A stretch of DNA of 64,000 bases from Atrichornis clamosus (lineage: Eukaryota > Chordata > Aves > Passeriformes > Menuridae): contig WBMZ01011894.1 of the NCBI GenBank assembly GCA_013400975.1, positions 62,001 through 126,000 on the forward strand. The letters run 5' to 3'. The position numbers were made by a program, and so were the translations under genes. Shown here piece by piece: positions 12,303 to 24,800 of this stretch (within the stretch, counting starts at the first letter, position 1; each line of letters opens with the position of its first letter). The notes under the pieces were generated by a model, which was given only the letters and a program-made list of their open reading frames with translations, ran no database searches and was not told where the DNA came from.

Positions 12303-15300
12303 GTAATTATGTTTATTGATAGACTGGAGCTGAAACCTAATGTGCCAGCCGCAGTCACCTGAGGTTTAAACCTTCACATTTAAGATGAGCATGCTGTGAT
12401 TGGCAGTTGTTGTTTTCCTTTCGATAAAAATGGTGTGAAACCCTGCAGTGGATTGCATTGTTTATCACTGTACCTGCTTTAATAAGGGTAGAATCTGGAA
12501 CACACCTGATTTAGTGTCTCTGCACAGCTGGGTTCCTTTTGTGTGTACATGTTTGTTTGGGTTTTTTTTTTTTTGTGATTTAACCCAAGCTGACAGTTCT
12601 TTACCTGTATTTGCTGCAGTTCAAGTAGTTTTGGACACTGAAGCAGCTAGTTTAAAATTTTAAAGATAAACATTGATGTATTCAGTTCTGGACTTTAAAT
12701 TTTAATGGATAAGTGGATTATATGAGATTTTGTAAAATGTTTGAATTCTGCAGCAGTAAATTAGATATCAGTTTCAGTTAACTATAAGTAACCTTTTAAG
12801 CCTCCTACAGAAGCATTTACTAGTTTAAAGAATTTAGAAGTGGTTGTGGGCTCTTTCCTTGCAGTAATACTGGTCAGTATCATTTATTGTATTATGAAGG
12901 TGTGAAATACATTCTGAGTTGTATTTGCATGTGTTGGATGTGGGTTTGGGGCATTACATTATCACAGATAGATTCAGACTGTCTCTTTTTTTGTGAAGAG
13001 GAGAATCTCTGTTCTTTACTTTTGAGGACTCTAAAAAATAGAGAAGAAACAGAACTAAGAAGTAGTAATGCTGAGTAAGAGTGAGCAGTTTTGCAGCTCT
13101 GAACACCCACTTTAAGACTTTTTTTAGTGTTGTAAATGAAAAAGTGAGTGAAATTAGCTACATAGATGTTTAGATTGAGGAGAGCAGGACAAATGCCTCG
13201 ATAGCCTGCCACAGTGTGTCATACATATCAGGAGAGTTGTAGTCATAACTGTTATCCAGTCTATTGATAATTTTTGTTGATGAAAAGCAATGGCCTGGAA
13301 TAAATATTGTTGCCTATTAGTAGGTTTGGGATCGCTTATTTCACATTTGCAGGATCATTTTTGTAATGTCAGTCATGAACTGCTTACCTGCTACCAGTAT
13401 CAGTAAGCCATACCAGGGATGGTTTAAATAGCAATTTCATCCCAAATCCTTGAAAGTGCAGATTTCAGAATCATTTGAATGAACTATGTCAGTCATCTTT
13501 TCAGAAAAATAAGTGTATTGTCATTCAACTTACTGTAACTGTTGCTTGTTGCCTAAGATGCATTTAAAATAGGGCTGCTGATTTTCTCAAAGTGCACATT
13601 AAACATGTGTAGCATTCAGGTTTGATCCTTTTATATGTTTCTGCCTCCTCCCCCAGCTGATCTTCAGTTGGTTGGATTCCCTGTATTGGGTGGGATTGTA
13701 CCTTAGGAATACTCTGTAAATTCTGTTCTAGCATCTTACACCATGAAAGCTGCCATTTACCTCTAACAAAACTAAAACAAGCCTGTCATTTTTGTAAAAA
13801 ATGGGAGGCAAAAGGATTCATAAAATAGCAGAAGAAGTTGGCAATAAATGGTTGAAAATCTGCAAAAGATTTGGGTTTAAATTGCTTCCTTTTCCCCTCC
13901 CCACCAAGTTTAATGCATTATTTACAATGGCTATTAATATTGATGTTGGATATAAATATTTTTTTCCCTGTTCACACAGATAATGGACAAAATAACTAAA
14001 TGCCCTCTTTAATTTTAGAGTACAATTAATGATATTTCATATCTCATGGCTGCAGAATGAGAAAGGATGGTATCTGTTAAATATTTTGATTTTATACCTT
14101 ATTACTTTCAAATAATCAACCCAACTATTTTTTTTGCTCTTTCTGCCTTGCTTTTCTTTTTCCTGTTTTTTTTGTTTGGGTTTTTGTTTTGTTATGTTTG
14201 TTTTCCCTTTTTTCCCCCCTCTGGTTTAGTCAGAATGTCAGGAGTTACTGCTATAAATGTCGCTCTCTACAGTGATACTCTCGCACGAGGCAGTCAGTAC
14301 AGTACAGCTGGTACCCTTCCTTCCAGCCAGTGCTTGAAGTGTGGTTTGAACAGGCTGAAAATGCAGTTCAGTCCAGTGTCATTTCATAGACATGTTAAGT
14401 AGGCACTGGAGGGGCTGGTTTCAGCTAGAAAAATGCAACTCCAATTCACTGAATTGCAAAACGGTTGGTAACAGTTTTTAGCAAATTAGCATGCTTCATT
14501 ATGCTCATATTGTAGAATGATTTCAGTGTCTGCCTGGTTAGTTCATACACAAAAAAAATCCTGAGGCCAGGGTGTTTTCTGCTGACACCAAATGGCGCTT
14601 CCTAAATTATGTCTGACTGATACCACATTTTCATGTCTCTGTGTACTTATCTATTTCCAATTATGAGCCCTTAGTACCTAGTTACTCAGCTAAATTATTA
14701 TAACTGTGCTGCATCCAAGGGCAACTTTCTCTCTTTGTGGCCTTTAACAGAAAGAAAGTTTACATATGCATATGTGTGTCTTGTTAGTAATCCTATTCAT
14801 CAATTTAAAGCCCATATTGAATGATTTGCATTCTTGGTGCTTCTGTGTTGAGGTCAGTGTGTGAGTTGTGAGCCTGCTAGCCAAGTTTCTGGGTAATTCA
14901 AGTGTAGCTTCATTTTTGCCCCGGTTAGTCCAGATAAGCTGAGGATTGAGCCCTGATTCTTGATTTCTTGACCAGCTGATAAGACCGCCCTAGCATTCAA
15001 GTGCTAGTCTGTGAAAGCATGTTGGTAATCAGCTTTGTGCCTGATGAGATCTTGGGCTGGATCATCCATGGGCAAACCTATGAAAGTGGATTAGTAGCTG
15101 TTCATGCCATGTTTCTGCATGCTTGGAAGGATAACAGGAGAAAAGATGAAGATTGTTTTGATTAAGGAAGCACTCCCAGAGGCTTCATGATTTGTGTTCT
15201 TCACAGACTGATTCTGCAGGAGGGAAGGTGCTGGCACCTGCTGGGTACCAAGCTGCAGTGAGCTAGATCATGTTTCCATGTTCTCAAAACTTCTGCCTCA

Positions 15301-16187
15301 GTGCCCACTGGTGCTGACTTTCCCAGGAAACAACACAGAAGATGCAGTTCACCAAAATGTTAACCATATTCCTGTATAACTTGGCCCACGGTCTAGTTCA
15401 GTCTTGAGGAGAGATTTAGTTCTCTGCTGGTTTTTCTTCACGCTTTTGATAAAGCGTGATAGCAATACCCCTTCAGGTTATGACCAAAAGGACTGTTGTG
15501 TGCTTGCAGTAGCTCCAACCTTCTTCTCTTCCATTTGCCTGTCCCAAGAGCTGTGAGCATCCAAAGCAGCTTTTAGTATTTTTCTTTTGTTGTAATGGAA
15601 CTGCCTTATGCAGTGTAATGGAACTGCCAAAGAAAACGGGATTTTCCTTGAAGAGTATACAAAATGTTGCCTGTTGCTAATTTAAATGTGTTCTCTTTGG
15701 GAACTTTGTCTCGCCAGTGTTCTGTGTATTTGCAGTCTTAATATTTATTCCCTGTGTTAATCAAGAAAATGTTGAGTAATGGGATTTGGGTCCTGACACT
15801 GTCGCAGTGTCATGGTTGTTAATGAAACATAGTCTTGATTTGAACTCATGACTTTGGAGTTTTTAACCCCAGGTGACCTGGGATAGTCTCCAAGTTTGTT
15901 GCTTTTGGAGCACATGACAAGATTATGCAATCACGCATTGGCAGGGGGAGGACTGGGGAGTTAATTTGCTTTTTCTTCAGTTTACTTAGTTTCAAATGTG
16001 GTTCTGCTTGACATTTTGCTTTTGAGGCTGAGCATTTGGGCCTTTTTTTTTTTAATTAGGTTCATGTGCTACCTTGTAAAAGCCACAGCAAAGGCATTTT
16101 ATAAGTATGCATAGTAGTCGATGTTAAAAAATTTCTGTTGTAGTTAAAGTACTAAACAATAGAACAGTTTTGTGTTAAGAGGCTCCT

Positions 16188-16285
16188 AATGTGACCTTGG
16201 GGAGGTAATTTGATCTCTCCTTGTGTTAATCTCTAAGATGAGGATAAGAACATTCCTCTTGTCTGCCTTGATTATTTGAATTAGA
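16188..16285 (+). repeat. MIR-like ancient SINE relic
   Basis: The order TGTGACCTTGG, a CTCTCCTTGTG-type block, CTAAGATGAGGATAAGAA and GATTATTTGAATTAGA follows the MIR layout (TGACCTTGGGCAAGT, CTCTCTG, CTCATCTGTAAAATGGGGATAA, GGATTAAATGA). It is highly diverged and unaligned here. Such core-SINE relics predate the split of birds and mammals. Confidence 0.45.
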
Positions 16286-17220
16286 GGTCTTCAGAGCAGA
16301 GTTTCTTTCACTTTGCTTCACAGCTGTGACAAGGAAATCTTAGTATTGGGATTTCACTGCTTCTACTTGTACCAACAAAAAAAAGGAAAATCCAGTGCTA
16401 TGTGACTATTTTATGAGCATCTTATTACTTTTTAAAGGCAACACAATTGTAAAGGAATTATGTTTCTGTTGGCACATTTATGTCTTTGCTTTTCTGTACT
16501 TTCTCTTTCTAAATTTATTTTTAATATTAGGTTTCAAATTGCAGTTCTGGTGTGCAGCATTGATACTGAGAGAAACAAAAATAACCAAGGAGGTGCCAGC
16601 TCAGGCACTGCATGTTTACTGGAGATTTTACTTTTTTTTAAAATAGCACTTAGTTCACATGAGGGTACAAATATTCATACCCAAAGAGTTGGGCAAGCAC
16701 AGTGTGCAGTCCTGCCATGCCTGACCACTTCCCATGTTTCCCAATAGTGGAATTCCATACATTCTTCGCATCCCAGTTGTGTGTAGGAGCCAGCTCTCTG
16801 AAGATACGATGGCAGATATTTTATACTGAGAAATGGGAGAACTTTTGCTGTTGATGTCACTGGAGAGGGGGGGTTAGTGGGTTTAGTCATTAAATTTGAG
16901 ACCACAGAGTTCATGGGTTCAGGTAGGGGTAGAGGCAGTAAAGCTCTTCCTCCATCTGAAACACCGAGTGGTGTGAGCCAAAAAAACCCAGTTTTGAGAA
17001 AGGGAGATTCAATCAATTTCATTTTCTCACAATTAGCAAAGTTCTAATTACGGATTCTGATTTTGAAGATAAAATCAGGCAAATACATGCCCAGAGAAAC
17101 ACACCTCAGGTTCTCTCTGGACCCTTGTCCTTTCCCTTGCTGCTCTCCAGTGCATGTCACACATTATCCTCAGTACCTCTGGGGAGGTGTGGGTGGTGCA
17201 GGAGACTGGTACCAGTGCAT

Positions 17221-17280
17221 TGTTGCTCCTTTCATTTTGTTGCTCCTTTCATTTTGTTGCTCCTTTCATTTTGTTGCTCC
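17221..17280 (+). repeat. 17-bp minisatellite, about 3.5 copies
   Basis: The unit TGTTGCTCCTTTCATTT repeats without change at 17221, 17238 and 17255, with a partial copy at 17272-17280. The perfect identity of the units points to a recent or active tandem expansion. The overlapping reading frames here (repeated CCSFHFVA-type peptides) are a by-product of the repeat. Confidence 0.9.
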
Positions 17281-19759
17281 CATTTTCCTTCTGCAGTTAT
17301 CTCCCCATGAGTTCCCCTGCTGGCCACAATCCCTTTGGAGTTGTAGCTCCTCCTGAGTCTCTTCTTGGGGCAGCTGCTTTGCCTCAGCATTTCTCCCGCC
17401 CTGCTGACCCTCCTGCCCTGGCATCATTTTAGTTTGTCTCTTCCCTGTGCTTTGGTGTCTCCTCTACCCTGTTTGGATGTGCAGTGGGTCAGTTTTGCCA
17501 GTTGCTGAACTGGTTGGACCAGCTGTGGCCAGCACAATCCCACCCTTGGCCACCTCCTACACCAGTCACCCCTGCAGCACCCTCTCTACCAAAGCCCTGC
17601 TGGTTGTGGTGAATACAATTGAGTGGACTGAAAATTATATGGTTGCTTTCCTTGGATGAGAATTCAAAAGGCAATGCTTCTAAAGATAGAGTCTTGGCAT
17701 AGTAAAATTGTTTAAAAATACATTAAGCTAAGGCAAAGAAATATTTTTCCAAAGGGGAAGTAGAAATCTTGGTAGGAAAGAATTTGTGAGTTAGGATGAT
17801 AATTTGGCCTGCTGCTGTAGGAGAGTCAATTATTTTTGTAGAAAAATTAATGCATCCCAGGGGAAAAGACCAAGTTCTGTAAATCAAAATGTCTTGTGCT
17901 CTTTGGGTGGGAGAAGCCAGGGAAGAGGATTTTTTTTTTTTTCTTGTTCTGGGGGCAATCTATAACTAATTTTAAAAGGGTTATTTATAACAAAGTTGGT
18001 TTTCCACCTAGAGGACAGGCAGTATCCCCAAAAGAATGATTAATCCTTGCCTTCGTTGAGCCTGGATAAGTTTCAGGCTCACTGGGGATCTGGCTGAGGA
18101 GAACAGTTAGGCATTGTCTTAAGTCTGTTCTGTTCAGCAGAGTATCTTGTTGAGTCTAATTGAATCACTGGGATTTAAAGCTAAGTAAGTGCTTCAGTGT
18201 TGTCCCAAAGCTCAACTCCATTTTTAGAGGCTTTGTCGTGTTTTTGAAACAAGATCATGTATTTTATTAATGGTGGTCATTTTGTGTTGTGTGTTAGCTG
18301 CATTGTTCTGTAAGAGATAACAATGAGAGAAATAGTTCTGGATTTTAGATGGGCTTATCATAAAGTGATGTAAACCCAGAAATGGTAGAAGCCTTGAGTC
18401 AATCAATCATGTACATTATCTATTATTATATTCCATATAGACAGGAACACAGAAGCAGGAAACCTGAGGAATGATCTCAAAGCTGCAAAGTGAGGAGAAA
18501 CTGCTAAAAAAAGTCTCAAACCAAGTAATGCCAGCTGTTCAGAAGTGAAATGTTGTTGCCCTTATGCCATACAAGAGACTGATAGTCAAGGTTCTGTAAG
18601 CAGTGTCAGCAGGGTGGGTAACTCCCTAATTCCCACTGCTGTTCGTACCACTTCAGTATCACACATGTCAGTATTATCTACATGGCAGTATTGTGGAACT
18701 TTGCTTTAGTTCAGCATCTGGTTCAGAAGCAAGATCTTAAATTTATATGAAATTAAAGAAGTGATCCAGAAAGACATGCAGTCTTGCAGAACAGTGAGGG
18801 TTGTTTTTATCACTTCTGGATCAAACAGGAATCGATGAATTACTTGTTTGTTCAAAGAAGCAGTAGCATTTGTATTTTCTTTACTCCAAAGGCACCTCAA
18901 AACAGGATTTGATGGGTTTCAGAGTGTACTTGCTATCCAGCACTTGAAGTGCTAGCCAGAGGAACAGGCTGTATTCAGGAGTACTCTATTGCTCAGTGCT
19001 TTCTCCGTGATGATCCATTTCCCATATAATGTTAAGAGTTGATGGTCTTTAAGAGCACAGTTTTTATTGTTGAAATAATATACCTCAGAAATTGACTTCT
19101 CTGCTGCAATGTTTTTAAGGTCTGGGTGCCGACATGGGGTATTAAGCACAGGGCAGGGCCTCTGAAATGTGTGATTTATCAGCTCTGTACATGGCAAGCT
19201 ATCCTGGGAGTCAGGAGCCATGTGAAGACTTGTGTTGCTCGTGACTGTGGCTGTCTAGTTTTGGTTTTAGGCTGTGTATCTCAGTCCTTGGAAAGGCCAG
19301 AAGGGAGAGTGGTACTGAATGATGGGCAGTTACAAGATCCCTGATTGAAGGGGAGTTTCTAAGTGTGGGGCACTGACTTAAGTAGGCCAGTGTTCCTTTT
19401 CCAATAATCTCAGGGTAAACTGTGGGAGAATTGGTTTTTTAAATTAGCATTTTTATATTGACTTATCTCAGAAGGGAATTTAATTCATTTAACTGTATGG
19501 AATACTCATGCAGCCTCAAAAAAGGATGCATAGGGGGATGAGTTTGTTGCTACAGAGTGGAATCCCCATGTGGGATGCTGTTTAGGTAGCTGAGAGGCCT
19601 GTAAGACATTTGAGTGCTATTATGGGTAACCACCACTCATCAACAAGCCAGAATTTCCATGCTGTCTGGAAGAAGCAATTGTTTTTTCTGCTAACTTCAG
19701 TAACTTGCTTTCATGCAGCCTTGAGGATCCTTGAGGATTTGCACTGAATAATTTGACAC

Positions 19760-19846
19760 TTCTGTTTATTCATTGTTGTGCATAAGGTTTTGATATTGGA
19801 CTTGATCTTTGTGGGTCCTTTCCACCTCTGAGTACTCTGTGATTTT
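19760..19846 (+). mobile_element. CR1 3'-end fragment
   Basis: ATTGGACTTGATCTTTGTGG, then a GGTCCTTTCCACCTCTGAGT-type stretch and CTGTGATT matches the layout of the CR1 3'UTR tail (TTGGACTCGATGATCTT...GGTCTTTTCCAACCT...ATGATTCT). Only the last 90 or so bases are recognisable. A degenerate terminal repeat array follows directly. Confidence 0.6.
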
Positions 19847-19847
19847 C

Positions 19848-19921
19848 TTCTTTAAGATTCATTCTTTAAGATTCTTTAAGTATTCATTCTTTAAGTATTC
19901 TTTAAGATTCTCTTCTTTAAG
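19848..19921 (+). repeat. TTCTTTAAG array at a CR1 tail (six copies)
   Basis: Six copies of TTCTTTAAG start at 19848, 19862, 19872, 19887, 19898 and 19913. They are separated by spacers of 1-6 bases (A, ATTCA, TATTCA, TA, ATTCTC). The array sits exactly where CR1 elements carry their short terminal repeats, usually ATTCTATG-like. It has probably grown from that tail by slippage. Confidence 0.85.
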
Positions 19922-21804
19922 AGACATTAAGTGATGTGTATGAGATGGTTGCTCAGAGTACTCTGAGGAGCTCTTGAATTTCTAACTACCCCTGTCCTGT
20001 GTTAGGAAAAAAACCCAAATAAAACACTCTTTTGAAATAGTGACTGATTTCCTTGTATGGCAGGTGTGTTGAAGGCATAACTCAAAAATATTTTGTCACT
20101 TAAAAAGCTTATAAACAGTTGCTACATGCTAGAGATGTGCAGATGTTGGGTGTGAGAAGCATATGCTTAGCATGATCTTCCAGCCCTTTAGCAAAGGGTT
20201 TTGAAGGATGAGTTGATTATCTTGAAATACTGTCCCTCGGTAAGTTTGTTGTGGAACCAAGTGTAGAGAACCTTTGTGGATGTGCAGAAGTTCAATAAGG
20301 GCTTTCTCAGAACATCAGATAAGAGAGTCTGGGTTCACCCAATTTGTATGGTGATGTGTCTGGTGAAAAATTACTCTGTACTAATGTAGAAATATGGCAG
20401 CCTAAATCCACTTTGTGCTTCTTCCCTTTGGCTTGCTAACCACTAATCAGCAATCCATCTGTTAGCAATCATGTTGAGTAATGCAGGAATGCAGGTTTTG
20501 ATTCAAAGACTGGCTTGGCTTAGTCAACATTTGTTTGAACATCATCTGTTTCTCAGCATGTCTTAGTTTGCTGCATACTTCATTGCAAGATTAGTGCCTT
20601 TTCATTACTGAAAATAGTTTTAAAACTCCCTATTGCTTTTGCTATTTGAGCTTAAAACAACTCCTGATCATACTCAGTTAAGAAGCTGTTCATGTCTCTT
20701 CTTTGAAAGGATTATAATTTTTCTTAAACAAATATAAATGGAATCATTTTGTCAAGTGATTTTGTTCCTGCTAAGTACAGACGATGCTCTAAAACGTGCT
20801 TTTGTTCACCTGCCAAGTGATCAAAGGCAAACACACGTGGACAGACATGGTAAAGGTTCCTCCTTGCTGCTGTTTTAGAGAATGACAAATTCTTCTAAAT
20901 AGGCTCTGGTGCTTTTGTGTTGAGAGCAGCATCCACAGAGCTGCTGCGGTTTTACTGGATTGCAGAGCTGAGTTAACAGTGAGGTGTGTTTCTACCTGAC
21001 AAACTGAGAAAGTGCTCAGGCTCCTGGTGGGTTTGAAGCCAGAGTAGAATATCCCAAGGTTCCTTCAGCCATAAGGGCCTACCCAGTAGGATTTATGCTT
21101 TGTCACTGAGAAACTGTGAAAATTGTACACTACAGTTATAGACTTCTAGAACTTCTGGTGAAGTTGTCAGTGTGTCCAGATGAGGATATAACCCATAAAT
21201 AAACACAACCAAATTTTCTTTATCTCTCAATTCATATCAAAAGCTTGGAAAACTGGATCCACCAAACACATCTATTTTAATTGCAGAACCTTCACAGCTG
21301 TATTCTTTTATTTTGTGTATGTTGTAGAAGGTGATTTCTTTTCAGATAGGATGAAGCAGGTGCTGGTGTTAAATATTTCACTTAATACTGAACCATTCAT
21401 ATGCATAAATCTAAATAGGGCTGAGGCCTCAGGGCCTGATCTTGGATGCTGTTCTGTGGGGAATTAATTGCAGTATCAAAGCTCTAGACAGCAGAAGAGG
21501 GATGGGAGTAGGATAAGAAACAGCAGGAAAAATACAAAGATAAGCATGTTTGCACTTGTGTTTTGAAACTGTGAAACAAATGTGATTTTTTTCATTCTGT
21601 ATTTTAAAACTCATAATTTCCTTATCTTTTTACACCTTGTATGTGTGGCACAAAGCTTTTAATTTTTGTTCCTAAATAACATAGGAGTCGTCTCATGTTG
21701 ATTTCAGTTGTTAATGTTTTGGGTTATTACCTGGCACTTATATCTCTAAAATTTTGTAATTCATTCTGTTAGCTGCATTAGCTCTCTCCATGTGTTATGC
21801 ATAC

Positions 21805-21814
21805 CTAAAAATAG
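21805..21814 (+). promoter_or_regulatory. MEF2-type site CTAAAAATAG
   Basis: The decamer fits the MEF2 consensus YTAWWWWTAR exactly and lies in AT-rich intron DNA. ABLIM1 is expressed in muscle, where MEF2 acts, but a single match of this kind is frequent by chance in AT-rich sequence. A similar CTAAAAATAA occurs at 62673-62682. Confidence 0.2.
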
Positions 21815-24800
21815 GAAAGTATTTAAATACTGGTTTTCTTACTCAACAATAGTATGATTCATCTTTTATTTTTAAAATTTCGTTTCTAGTATTGAAACCC
21901 TTATATTCTATTTTCATTCAATAAGTTTGATATCTTTTCTTACAATATTTTCTCAAATGTTTTTCTTAGGAACTACCCTAACCTATCATTCTAATTTATC
22001 TAGTTAAATTTGTTAATGTCTTTATAGGTTATTTTTCCTTTTAAAAAATCCATTTTTCAAGGAAGCAATGCACCTGGTTTCTAGGCTGGACATGTGCCAT
22101 TTCTTCTGTTTAGCATTTTGTGAAAATCTTTTAGTTGCTGGAGAACCTGCCAAGAGATGTGGAGGATGGGGTGGAGGGAGCTGATAGCAGTCTGTTCATT
22201 GCTATCTTGTAGTCCGCCCCACATCTGGCCATGAGATGCTATTTTGAGGACAGATAGCTCTGGTGTGCTTTGTTTATTCTAGCTGAAGAACTGAGGCTGA
22301 GAAGCATTGGTTGTGATGATAATTGAATAGGACACGTAAGAAAAGTATCAGCTTTCCTTAGGTCTTCTCTTTGTTAAATAAGCAGAGAGTCAGCCCAGAG
22401 ACGGAGGACTGGGGGATTAGTAGTAATTCCTTCTGGATGTAAAGCAGAGCAGACATGGGCTGTGCTATCCATCTTTACAGGACTTTCTCTCATAATCCTT
22501 CTTTCCTGCACTGCCCTACCTGCCAAGCTCTAACTTTCCTCCCGCCAACACCTCCAAAAAAGGAGTGTGGGTAAAATGGGGGAGAGCGTCTGGAGCCTTG
22601 TGCTGTCACTGTGGGTGCCCTGGGCAGCCCGGTGTGTTCTCACGGGGGTGTGAGTGCCACACAGACTTCTGCAGAAAGAGACACTGTCCTGCCATCTTCC
22701 AATTCCTGCTGCGGTCCCGTTTGCATCTGCTCTTTCCAGCAGCAAATGAATTGTAAGGGGAAAATGACAATACTTTTGTGGAAAATACGAGAAAACATTT
22801 AAAAATTATAGCAAAAAGCTACCAAGTTTAAGATTTCTTTTCTGCCTTGTTTTAAAAATAGCTACTCTGGATATCTATAGACAGCGAAAATAGTTTTAAG
22901 AGGAACTGGCACACTGTAGGAGTAATACAGAAAAATTTGCAGGAAGAAAGAGCTTTATAATGATTCTTCAGATCTGATTTGGATGGCAGTAGTATGAGCT
23001 ACCTACAGTCTAGAATTTTCCCCTAGGCTTTCTCATACATGTGTAGGCAAGCAGCTTACTAGTATCTCTTTATGGGAGTGCCTCCTTCCAGGATTTCCTG
23101 GAATTCCTGAAGATCCCTGTCAGATACCTGTGGCTAATGACTACAGTAATATCTTTATCAGTCCCTGGCAGCTGGGAGGTTTGATTTCCATCTCAGTCAG
23201 TGCTGTGGTCACCTTACCTGATAGGAGCCTTACAGATTTGAGATTCAAGAACTGAGTCTGCAGATAAGCAAAATGACACTGCATTTTTCACCCCTTCTTT
23301 TAAATAGGTATTTCAGTAACTCCTCGAGTCTCCACTGTGCTGGGCTTTCACAAAAGAGGAATTCCTTGGAGACTGTATGGGCCATAGACAGGCAGGCTTT
23401 ACAGACCAGAGATTACAGATAGTCACCTCTGTGAGAAACACAAAGGATGGGAGAAAATTACCTCTCCTCTCTTTACAATAGAGCATGGAGAAGAAGTGAT
23501 AAGGCAGATTCTGTTCCTGAACTTGATTCTCTGGTGCCTCTCCAGCATCCTTCAGCCCAGAACACATTTGTTCACAGCTAGTCACCCTGTGCACAGTGCC
23601 CACTTGCCTACCTCTGTCCTGTCACAAGCAAGGGGCTCCCCAGCTGGAGTAACAGTGCAGCTGCTTGGCAGCATCAGAGAATGAGGGAAGTTTTATTTTT
23701 AAACCTTCAAGTTTTGAACTGCGAGTTCTGTAATTTAATTTAAGAAATTACAGCCTCCAAGGCCTTATCAGGTATTACAGAGAGAGAAGACAGAGAGAGT
23801 TGTCTGTAGAAAGACCTGGTTGCTTTTACTGCCGTGACAATCTCTAGCATAGTCATCTTACTTTCATTCCTGAAATCAGAAGGGAGTGAGATTTAAAGTT
23901 TTAAAACAGGTTAGTAAAGAACTTAAGAGTAGTTTCACACCATTACATCTGCACTTTATTTTTCCTTCTTAATGCCTCAGTCTTTAGTCAAGAAAATACA
24001 GAAGCCAGTTGAAATTTATCATTTCAGAGCATGCCGTCTGTTTTAGGCCACTCTTAAGATATAAGGGACATAGCTGTAACTTTCTGAGAGCCCCCTTGTC
24101 CAGCTGCAGTGGGCACAGCCTGTTCTCAGTGCTGTGCAAAAGAGCCCAGAGGCTGTGGAGCTACAGGTCATAGAAATTGTGTATCCTGGCACAGAGTTTG
24201 AAGTTACACATTCTACAATATGGGTAGAGTTGACTGAGCGTAGCTTCAAGTTTATTTGTGAAGGTAGTCATGCAAATGGAAAAATGCCAAAAATTCATTT
24301 TTAAAAGAGCAGTAGCCCATATCCTCTTCCTTAAATTTAGGGGAAGCTAGGGGTTTACTGCAGTTTAGAGCAGAACAGAACCCAGAATATTTTGCTGTGA
24401 CTCCGCCTTGCAGCATACACATAGCAAGGTGTTTCCCAGAAGCTTTTCTGACTTCCAGTAAAAAGCCAAGGTACTTTCTGGCTTGCAGCAGATACATGGA
24501 GTCTTGCCAGCAAGAATCTGCAGATAAGAGTCACTTAGCTTGAGTCTTATATTTCCTAACAGTTCTATGTTCAGGGAGAGAATAATCAATTTTAAAAGTT
24601 GCAGTATTTTTTTAAACTGTTTTCTTTATTCAACTCTTCAGGTAGTTGCTGTACTTTCCATTTCAGAAAGGTTTGTTATGAATGCAGAGGTCCTTTTTCT
24701 AACTGATGCAACAAAATGTAATTGGTTTTAAACCCTCATACAATGATCTGCTCTACATAAAACACCCCAACAGAACAGCTTTTAACATTGCACAGCCAAT

